Positions 13,501 to 18,931 of a DNA stretch of 18,931 nt are shown piece by piece. Under the pieces are notes generated by a model. It was not told where the DNA came from. It searched no databases and saw only the letters and a list, made by a program, of their open reading frames with translations. Made by a program: the position numbers and the translations under genes. Location: assembly GCA_937897265.1 (NCBI GenBank), contig CALCPT010000537.1, positions 1 to 18,931 of the forward strand, written 5' to 3'. The DNA comes from an uncultured Alcaligenaceae bacterium. Lineage in GTDB: Bacteria > Pseudomonadota > Gammaproteobacteria > Burkholderiales > Burkholderiaceae_B. Position 1 is the stretch's first letter. Every line of letters begins with the position of its first letter.

Positions 13501-15116
13501 TAACCGAATACGCCATGCAAAAACCAGCGTGCTTGCTCAGTATCACGCTCGCGATAGATCCAATAACGCACAGCGTGCTGATCTTGCGCCACAAAATAAT
13601 CGCGTGCAATGCGAAAGTGATCCCACCAACCACTTTCAATACGCTCAGGGCCTCGCAGTAACTGCAACGGGCCATGATAGCTCGGACGATCGTTGCGAAC
13701 GCTAAGCGCAAGAGGCTCTGGCAATAACCAAAAAGGCCTTTCAGTTAAGGGTGCGGACGTTAAGTTGACTGTCGCGCGTGTTGCTTGCTTAGCGGTGACA
13801 GACGCAGCTTGTGTGGTCATTGCTGAGGCAGCTGACTTGGTCGTTGTCGCTACGGCTGCTTTTATCGTCGAAGCGTCGAGTGGTACCCAGTTGTTAGCGA
13901 TTTCTGGACGATGATCCGCCAAAGGCGCGGGTTGCAATATTTGTTCTGCGCCTAGTCGTGCAGAGAGCAAATCTAACAGGCGCCGATAATCTGCGGGCGC
14001 GTGTAATGGATCAGGAAATAACGTGGCGCTACGAGCAAGTTGTGGCGCTAGCGCCTGACTACGTAAGGTCAGGGCCACGACAGGTCCTGCCAAACTTTGG
14101 CGTGACAGGCGTTCGCGCAACAAGGGCATCAGTTGAGACATCAGCCAGACGGGCTCGCCGAAGGCGAGTTCAAGCGTGGTGGGAGGGCAGGCGTGACGGC
14201 CGCGTTCGTGATGCAGTTCGAGCGTGGCACTGCGCAGCGCGTATTGCTTAGCTGCTAGCCAAGTGCAGAGGCTAAGCGCTAAGCGTTCTGCAAACGAGGC
14301 CAGTGCTGTTGTGTGTTCAAGACGGTCAAGTAAATCAAGTTGTTCAATAAATTGTTCGGGGGCAAGGTAAGGGGCTTTGCGCCAGACTGTCTGTGTATAG
14401 GCTTGTTCAAGTTCGGTCAGTAATTCTGTCCCCACGCGTCGTTGCAGGCCACTGCGTGGCAAGGCTCGTAAGCCCCCGAGCGTTTCGCAACCAATGGCGT
14501 TGAGCCAAACCCGATGAGGTTGTGCGCTTGGCAACATTGTGCAGGGCAACGGATTGAGTAAGCGCTCGAGTGTTGATGGACTGCAGGCATAGCGTGGCGA
14601 GTATGGTGTTAAGTATTGCGTTGAGCGCTTTGTGGATGGCCTTGTGACGTGCGGTGTTGAGTATCGCGCCGCTTGCGCCAACAGCCAGGCACCGTTGGCT
14701 GTTGGCGCGACGCTGCTTTGAACCTGCAGTTTTAACCGTTTGAGTTGTTGGCGTAACCCTTGAACAATCAGACGAATGCCGCCAAACAAACGCAAGCTGT
14801 AGGTGACGTCGATTAAAAGCGTGTCGCGCGCATGTTGATAGACAGACGGCGAATACGCTAAGGCAACTTGGGCGGCTTGAGCGTAAGCGTTTTGTTCTGC
14901 ACGTAGGTCTCTGGGGTACAGTAAACACTCAGGCGCCAGACTACGCACTGTCGCGCAACGCATGCCTGATTTAAGACCGCACTGCTGCGCGCCAAACGTC
15001 AGAGCGATGAGAGCATCGTGCTCGAAGACTGCAGCAACGCTAGGCTCAGTCAGCCAACGGAGTCGCCACGTGTCGAGGCTGAGGCTGTGCAGATGCAGGC
15101 CGATCCATAAGGTCAT
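13500..15116 (-). CDS. imuB: ImuB, catalytically inactive Y-family polymerase-like protein
   Basis: A 538-residue Y-family polymerase homologue that in characterised systems links DnaE2 to the sliding clamp instead of making DNA. The N-terminus MTLWIGLHLHSLSLDTW is typical of ImuB and lacks the metal-binding aspartate of active enzymes. The second site reads LIDVTYSLRLFGG (101-113), where the S-x-D-E of active polymerases is lost. The C-terminus FRIARDYFVAQDQHAVRYWIYRERD to WFLHGVFG (501-538) is the conserved ImuB tail. Two stretches look inserted: a Ser/Thr/Tyr-rich segment at about 152-182, and an Ala/Thr/Lys-rich low-complexity linker at about 414-456. No clear QLxLF/W clamp motif is seen near residues 350-370; QLDLL (259-263) is the closest match. 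The start overlaps imuA by 71 bases, and the stop overlaps the dnaE2 start by one base. Confidence 0.94.
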   Translation of the reverse strand: MTLWIGLHLHSLSLDTWRLRWLTEPSVAAVFEHDALIALTFGAQQCGLKSGMRCATVRSLAPECLLYPRDLRAEQNAYAQAAQVALAYSPSVYQHARDTLLIDVTYSLRLFGGIRLIVQGLRQQLKRLKLQVQSSVAPTANGAWLLAQAARYSTPHVTRPSTKRSTQYLTPYSPRYACSPSTLERLLNPLPCTMLPSAQPHRVWLNAIGCETLGGLRALPRSGLQRRVGTELLTELEQAYTQTVWRKAPYLAPEQFIEQLDLLDRLEHTTALASFAERLALSLCTWLAAKQYALRSATLELHHERGRHACPPTTLELAFGEPVWLMSQLMPLLRERLSRQSLAGPVVALTLRSQALAPQLARSATLFPDPLHAPADYRRLLDLLSARLGAEQILQPAPLADHRPEIANNWVPLDASTIKAAVATTTKSAASAMTTQAASVTAKQATRATVNLTSAPLTERPFWLLPEPLALSVRNDRPSYHGPLQLLRGPERIESGWWDHFRIARDYFVAQDQHAVRYWIYRERDTEQARWFLHGVFG

Positions 15117-15783
15117 GGGTTACAGTTGAAAAGAGTTCAGAGGGTGGCGACGCGAGCGTAATGAGGTGCCCACAGGCAGGGCCTCGTCGTTTAAGAATAG
15201 AGAGGGTGAGGGCACCTGTTTGTTCAGCAGACAGCATCACCCGTAGTACCGCGGGTGATGCTTCGCTTTGCACCGAACTCGGACGAAAGATAAAAAATAA
15301 TGTTTGACTGCTTTGCGCGGCAAGGTGCAGCCGTTTTAATACTGAGTTTTGGATCGGATGCGCCCAAAACAGTAGCGCCGCACAACTACCATTTTTTAAA
15401 ATCTGTTCGGCTGCCCAATAGGCATCGCGCGTATGTTGCGGTGTGAGGCAAAGCAAGCGCTGTGTGCCAAAACGCCACCCCGACCAGCAAGCGACGTTGG
15501 GTCGATAAGGGGGTTGCAATAAGACCACCGGTTGTTGCCCCGCTGTAGCGTGAAGTGCCGCACGTAAGAGCCTCATTTCGCCAATGCCCGAGTGTGGCGC
15601 GAGCAGCTCAATGAGCGCACCGGTGGGCCAGCCTTTACCCGGTAGTTCGGCATCAAGCTCTGCAAAGCCGGTTGAGACCGTTGGGCCCGCGCGGGTGCCA
15701 AATTGCGACCCACGCCAAAGCGCGGGATGCAACTTAAGCAGTGAAGCAGACGGGCAGGCTAATGAGGTTTTAGAGATCGGCAT
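15046..15783 (-). CDS. imuA: ImuA, RecA-like translesion synthesis accessory protein
   Basis: A 245-residue RecA/SulA-like protein that accompanies ImuB and DnaE2 in SOS mutagenesis. Family features are HPALWRGSQ (19-27), the turn LPGKGWPTGALIELL (47-61) and the degenerate Walker-like loop APHSGIGEMRLL (62-73). This loop lacks the lysine and threonine of true P-loops, as is usual in proteobacterial ImuA. A hydrophobic strand follows (CAALLFWAHP, 134-143), then the RecA-like core strands up to about residue 210. The C-terminal tail VTHDLMDRPASAQPQPR (221-237) is the expected variable end. The last 23 codons overlap the start of imuB in another frame. It is the first gene of the operon; a LexA box lies 24-39 bases before its ATG, so it should be tightly repressed without DNA damage. 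No good ribosome site precedes the ATG. Confidence 0.92.
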   Translation of the reverse strand: MPISKTSLACPSASLLKLHPALWRGSQFGTRAGPTVSTGFAELDAELPGKGWPTGALIELLAPHSGIGEMRLLRAALHATAGQQPVVLLQPPYRPNVACWSGWRFGTQRLLCLTPQHTRDAYWAAEQILKNGSCAALLFWAHPIQNSVLKRLHLAAQSSQTLFFIFRPSSVQSEASPAVLRVMLSAEQTGALTLSILKRRGPACGHLITLASPPSELFSTVTHDLMDRPASAQPQPRHVATPLAD

Positions 15784-15798
15784 TGCAGAGAATAAAGA

Positions 15799-15830
15799 AA
15801 ATAATACTGTATAAATATACAGTATTATTT
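15799..15830. promoter_or_regulatory. LexA (SOS) operator of imuA-imuB-dnaE2
   Basis: The core CTGTATAAATATACAG (15807-15822) differs from the canonical CTGTATATATATACAG at one base and keeps the obligatory CTG-N10-CAG. The symmetry continues outward to give 15-base perfect arms around a central AA, 32 bases in all. It sits just upstream of the imuA start on the minus strand, overlapping the region where the promoter must lie, so LexA binding would silence the whole operon. It is the only clear LexA box in the window. Confidence 0.95.
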
Positions 15831-15921
15831 GTGTTCTGCAACTAACTTCAGCCGTTTTCTTGCCGTTTAACTAAATGTTCCGAAATCCTTCCCGTTATGC
15901 GAGACGATGAAAGGAGTTGCC

Positions 15922-16083
15922 GTGCTTCCCGCGCGAAAGGTGTCCGTGATAACGAGGTTGATTAGCATGTCAACGAAACGACCGTGCGTTTTAGGTCAAA
16001 GGTATTACCTTGCGACGATCGTACGAGATAAAAAATTGACTTGCCAGTTGCTGTCGCCCATCTCTTGCCCAAAGGCGTCATAG
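15922..16083 (+). CDS. Possible small ORF with a strong ribosome site (uncertain)
   Basis: A 53-codon frame starts at GTG 15922, with AAGGAG (15911-15916) spaced 5 bases before it. It runs divergently from imuA and then antisense into the 3' end of the NRDE gene, stopping at TAG 16081-16083. The peptide is basic (MLPARKVSVITRLISMSTKR at the start), with three cysteines and no recognised family. An in-frame ATG also exists at 15907 and another at 15967. About half the frame is shared antisense with a real gene, so chance is the likelier explanation. The rest of the 221-base gap (15784-16004) holds the LexA box and two copies of GCCGTTT 11 bases apart (15851 and 15862), and nothing else that I can support. 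Confidence 0.15.
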   Translation: MLPARKVSVITRLISMSTKRPCVLGQRYYLATIVRDKKLTCQLLSPISCPKAS

Positions 16084-16796
16084 CGCTTTTCGTAAAACAA
16101 CGCGTAGCCCTGGCGGTGCTGCAAAATAATCGTCGTACAACGCGTGCCGTAGCGTTCGTTTTTAATAAACGGGCTACCGAGCAGTTTTTCGCGATCTAGA
16201 CCAACGCCTGTGTCAGGCAGTTCGTGTTCGGCAGCACGAACAGTATCCTGAAAAATTTCAAACAGACGGGCAGGGTCAGGAGCTTGAGCCTGCGCCAGAT
16301 GCTCAGAGACACTGCGTTGTGTGCGCAGTAGTTTCGGCCACGGTGTATTAAGCGTAGCGTTTGATACCCCACTGACACCGTCAGGTACCTTAACCGGTGC
16401 TGCGTTCAGACGATTTGAGTAATACCACAAGCCGCTTTGGTCGCCGGCCAACAAGTTAAAACCGTTGTAAGGCGCACTGTGTTGTTGCAACGTTTGCAGA
16501 TAGTGTTGCGCTGGCTGCTCGTCACGCAAATAGCGCTCTGCAAGATGGCCACGCGAGGGAGCCTGATCATCACGCAGCCCCGTTTCGCGATAATTTGTGA
16601 GTAAAGCGATACGCCCCGCTGTGGTCAACCCAAGCCAGGTCCCTCCAGCTTGTAGATCACGGCCTGCCAGCAGCGAGGGGGTTTCATCCCAGGGGCGTGC
16701 GGGCTCGGTTGGACGCACATGAAGTTCATCGCGATTCGCCACAACCACCAACGGCCAGTCAGGTAAAACATTTTGAGCAAAAATAGCTAAACACAT
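16005..16796 (-). CDS. NRDE family (TANGO2-like) protein
   Basis: A 263-residue protein of the NRDE family, related to eukaryotic TANGO2. The name-giving motif is N21-R22-D23-E24 in VVVANRDELHVRPT. The chain begins MCLAIFA, so C2 would become the N-terminal residue after methionine removal, as in the Ntn-hydrolase-like fold suggested for this family. Other family blocks are GRDLQAGGTWLGL (45-57), ALLTNYRE (64-71), the NGFNLLAGDQSGLWYYSNR strand pair (111-129), GVSNATLNTPWPKL (142-155), and the closing RYGTRCTTIIL segment. The biochemical role is not settled; TANGO2 has been linked to haem and lipid handling. The gene begins 7 bases after the DMT transporter stop, with GGAG 12 bases before the ATG, so the two form an operon. 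Confidence 0.9.
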   Translation of the reverse strand: MCLAIFAQNVLPDWPLVVVANRDELHVRPTEPARPWDETPSLLAGRDLQAGGTWLGLTTAGRIALLTNYRETGLRDDQAPSRGHLAERYLRDEQPAQHYLQTLQQHSAPYNGFNLLAGDQSGLWYYSNRLNAAPVKVPDGVSGVSNATLNTPWPKLLRTQRSVSEHLAQAQAPDPARLFEIFQDTVRAAEHELPDTGVGLDREKLLGSPFIKNERYGTRCTTIILQHRQGYALFYEKRYDAFGQEMGDSNWQVNFLSRTIVAR

Positions 16797-16803
16797 GGCA
16801 ATA

Positions 16804-17718
16804 TTAGGCTCCGTTCACGCGTCGAGTCTGTGGTGCAAGATTCACCAAAATTACCCCCGCCATCACCATCAAGGCACCCCAGATAAATGCGCCGTGAAGA
16901 GGCTCGTCTAACAACCATACGCTCAAGCCTACGCCGATCAGCGGTGCCATAAAGGTAAAAATCGAGACTCTTGAGGCCAAATAATGTCTAAGTAGCCAAA
17001 TCCATACCAGTAAGCTAAAAAACGAAATCACGATACCTTGACCCAGTACGCTTGCGACTAAAAAAGGGCTCCAGTGGATCTCGGTCTCACCCAGAACAAG
17101 GCACAGTAGCAGGATCACCAAAGCGCCAATTAACAGTTGATACATGGTTGTTTGTGTGGCGGCGATACGCGCTAAACCCGAGCAACGGATGATGACTGTC
17201 GTCGCGGCCCATAGGACACCGGCACCTAAGGCGAGACAATCCCCAAGCCACGTTTGCGGATTGAGTGGTGTGGGTGCGGGTGAGCCTAAAAACGCCAGGC
17301 CGATTCCGCCAAAGCAAATTAAGACACCTGCCCATTGCCACCAGTTTAAGCGTTCGTCAGGACGCCAGACATGCAGGCCAAGAGCAGTAAAAATTGGGGC
17401 TGTATATAAAAAGACCACCACATGCGATGCGCTTGTATGCCGCAGGCCTTCGCCGATCATCCACCACTCTAGGGCAAACAAGGCTCCTACCATCGTGCCC
17501 GCGCGCCATGGCCCACGCCATAACGCCAGTGAAACGCCTTTGTGCCACATGAAAGCGGCTAGCAACACGCATCCAATACCCGAGCGCAAGGCGATTTGCA
17601 TGTTGGGGTGAATCTCGTGAATGGTGAGCTTAAACAGAACTTGTTGCCCACCCCAAAGAGAGCAGAGCAGCGCGATGCAAAGAAAAGCAGTCAAGTCTAA
17701 GGGTTTGCGGTCATTCAT
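16804..17718 (-). CDS. EamA/DMT-superfamily transporter
   Basis: A 304-residue inner-membrane protein with about ten hydrophobic helices arranged as two EamA repeats (roughly residues 12-145 and 155-295). The first repeat begins FLCIALLCSLWGGQQVLFKL and contains the usual short helix break around MQIALRSGIGC. The repeat junction contains LGDCLALGAGVLWAATTVII. The second repeat ends PLHGAFIWGALMVMAGVILV, a hallmark of these exporters. Members export amino acids, metabolites or drugs; the substrate cannot be read from the sequence. The C-terminus is short and polar. It is the first gene of a two-gene operon with the NRDE gene and is transcribed divergently from folC across 172 bases. The start is ATG 17718, with no good ribosome site before it. 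Confidence 0.9.
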   Translation of the reverse strand: MNDRKPLDLTAFLCIALLCSLWGGQQVLFKLTIHEIHPNMQIALRSGIGCVLLAAFMWHKGVSLALWRGPWRAGTMVGALFALEWWMIGEGLRHTSASHVVVFLYTAPIFTALGLHVWRPDERLNWWQWAGVLICFGGIGLAFLGSPAPTPLNPQTWLGDCLALGAGVLWAATTVIIRCSGLARIAATQTTMYQLLIGALVILLLCLVLGETEIHWSPFLVASVLGQGIVISFFSLLVWIWLLRHYLASRVSIFTFMAPLIGVGLSVWLLDEPLHGAFIWGALMVMAGVILVNLAPQTRRVNGA

Positions 17719-17890
17719 GTATGGACAATTTTAGTAGAAATAGCGTAAAGCATCTCATTTCTAAGTCTGAGCGATTAGAAACATGGCAAACGCGTTAGCA
17801 CTATTTCAGTTCATCTCTAAGCGCTCTCGGGCGGCGCCAGAGCCGCTGTTAAACTACAGCCTTGTCTGCTGACCCAATGCAACTTTTGCC

Positions 17891-18931
17891 ATGACCCTTG
17901 CTGCACCCTCAAACACCGCCTCACTCGCTGATTGGCTTAGTTATCTTGAACAGCTTCATCCAAGCGCGATCGATATGGGGCTTGAGCGTGTGCGCGAAGT
18001 CGCTGCGCGTTTGCCGATTGAAACCACTGCACTCAAGATTGTGGTGGGCGGCACCAACGGCAAGGGTTCAACCTGCGCCATGCTCGAGGCGATTTTGCTC
18101 GCCGCAGGCTATCGCGTGGGGCTCTACACATCGCCCCATCTGGTGAACTTTAACGAACGGGCTCGCCTAAACGGTGAAATTGTCTCTGACGCTGAGTTTG
18201 TGCGCTATTTCAGCATGGTCGAGGCTGCTCGCCAGGGCGTATCGTTAACTTATTTCGAATATTCAACACTCGCAACATTGGCCATGTTTGCCGCGGCCTC
18301 GCTTGATGTGATGGTGCTCGAAGTTGGGCTGGGCGGGCGCTTAGATGCGGTCAATATTGTGGATGCTGATTGCTCAATCATCACCAGCGTCGATATTGAT
18401 CACGTTGACTGGCTAGGCGATACCCGCGAAAAAATCGGTTTTGAAAAGGCGCATATCTATCGCGAAGGGCGTCCTGCGATTTGCAGTGACCCAGCGCCGC
18501 CCCAATCGGTGCTCGATTACGCCAAAACCATAGGCTGTGATCTGTGGTTATTTGGGCGTGACTTTAACTACTCGGGTGATCGGCAGCAATGGGCGTTTGC
18601 TGGCCGCCAACAACGGCGCAATGCGTTGGCGTATCCTGCTTTGCGGGGCGCCAATCAACTGCTCAATGCCTCTGGTGCCTTGGCCGCGCTTGAGGCCTTG
18701 CGCGAGCGTTTAGCCGTGCCCCAGCAAGCGGTGCGTCTAGGCTTGCTACAAGCCTCTTTGCCTGGACGTTTTCAGATTTTGCCTGGTCAACCGACAGTTA
18801 TTCTTGATGTGGCGCATAACCCTCATGCAGCTGCGGTTCTTGAAAAAAATCTGGGTAATATGGGTTTTCATCCCTATACCTACGCAGTGTTCGGGATGCT
18901 GTCTGACAAGGACATTGCCGCTGTGGTCAAG
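17891..18931 (+). CDS. folC: Bifunctional dihydrofolate/folylpolyglutamate synthase FolC (3' end cut)
   Basis: The first 347 codons of FolC, open to the window edge. The enzyme joins dihydropteroate and glutamate to give dihydrofolate, and adds further glutamates to reduced folates, using ATP in the cytoplasm. The P-loop is GTNGKGST (54-61). YTSPHLVNFNERARLNGE (79-96) forms the omega-loop region. Other motifs are TYFEYSTLATLAMFA (120-134), LEVGLGGRLDAVN (143-155), H171 in DIDHVDWLG as a magnesium ligand, and K186 in FEKAHIYR, the usual carbamylated lysine. The C-terminal Mur-ligase domain has begun, with ILDVAHNPHAA near residue 312. The start is fixed by an in-frame TGA at 17870-17872 and no other start codon between. 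About 80-90 residues are missing beyond the edge. There is no obvious ribosome site. Confidence 0.95.
   Translation, partial: MTLAAPSNTASLADWLSYLEQLHPSAIDMGLERVREVAARLPIETTALKIVVGGTNGKGSTCAMLEAILLAAGYRVGLYTSPHLVNFNERARLNGEIVSDAEFVRYFSMVEAARQGVSLTYFEYSTLATLAMFAAASLDVMVLEVGLGGRLDAVNIVDADCSIITSVDIDHVDWLGDTREKIGFEKAHIYREGRPAICSDPAPPQSVLDYAKTIGCDLWLFGRDFNYSGDRQQWAFAGRQQRRNALAYPALRGANQLLNASGALAALEALRERLAVPQQAVRLGLLQASLPGRFQILPGQPTVILDVAHNPHAAAVLEKNLGNMGFHPYTYAVFGMLSDKDIAAVVK

Noticed and set aside
15851..15868. Two GCCGTTT copies 11 bases apart upstream of imuA
   Set aside because: Seven-base repeats occur often by chance, they lie upstream of the LexA box, and no known regulator fits.
17144..17611. 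155-codon plus-strand frame across the DMT transporter
   Set aside because: It is antisense to a clear ten-helix EamA protein; the peptide has no domain-like pattern.
17847..17860. CTGTTAAACTACAG as a second LexA box before folC
   Set aside because: The spacing is CTG-N8-CAG, whereas LexA of this type needs N10; folC is not a usual SOS gene.

Overview
The window looks like chromosomal DNA from a betaproteobacterium, most likely of the order Burkholderiales and the Alcaligenaceae side of it. The grounds are the imuA-imuB-dnaE2 SOS cassette under a classical CTG-N10-CAG LexA box, the thiolase plus DUF35 pair, the OprB-type porin and the general gene style. By eye the G+C content is a little above 50 percent. 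No rRNA, tRNA, CRISPR array, insertion sequence or phage gene was seen. Genes fill nearly all the DNA, and no gap without a gene exceeds about 225 bases. A genus cannot be named from sequence reading alone.

Layout, left to right. (1) 2-82: the tail of an unidentified gene. (2) 131-2881, plus strand: a DUF945 envelope protein followed closely by an M81 (MlrC-type) metallopeptidase. (3) 2965-5038, minus strand: an OmpR-class response regulator and its HAMP/HisKA sensor kinase, overlapping by 8 bases. (4) 5133-6473, plus strand: an OprB-family porin divergent from the two-component system, ending at a perfect bidirectional terminator hairpin. The 94-base divergent gap holds a perfect inverted repeat and a Fur-box-like sequence. 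(5) 6540-8113, minus strand: an SCP2-type thiolase and a DUF35 zinc-ribbon/OB partner, coupled with a 2-base gap. (6) 8264-8665, minus strand: a DUF423 membrane protein. (7) 8740-9610, plus strand: a small lipoprotein and a PaaI-type hotdog thioesterase. (8) 9750-15783, minus strand: imuA, imuB, dnaE2 and then a GatB/YqeY-domain gene. (9) 16005-17718, minus strand: an EamA/DMT exporter followed by an NRDE (TANGO2-like) protein. (10) 17891 to the end, plus strand: folC, cut by the window edge.

The best-defined system is the SOS mutagenesis cassette. A 32-base, almost perfect palindrome centred on a LexA box lies 24-39 bases upstream of the imuA start. The imuA and imuB genes overlap by 71 bases in different frames, and imuB and dnaE2 are joined by TAATG. 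ImuA (RecA-like) and ImuB (inactive Y-family polymerase) are the known accessory factors of the error-prone polymerase DnaE2. The odd points are low-complexity insertions in both ImuB and DnaE2, the lack of an obvious clamp-binding motif in ImuB at the usual place, and a yqeY gene directly behind dnaE2. The second place worth attention is the divergent control region between the two-component system and the porin, together with the HNLRTPL phosphorylation box of the kinase. I did not find a clearly new multi-gene system. The novelty lies in variations on known ones.
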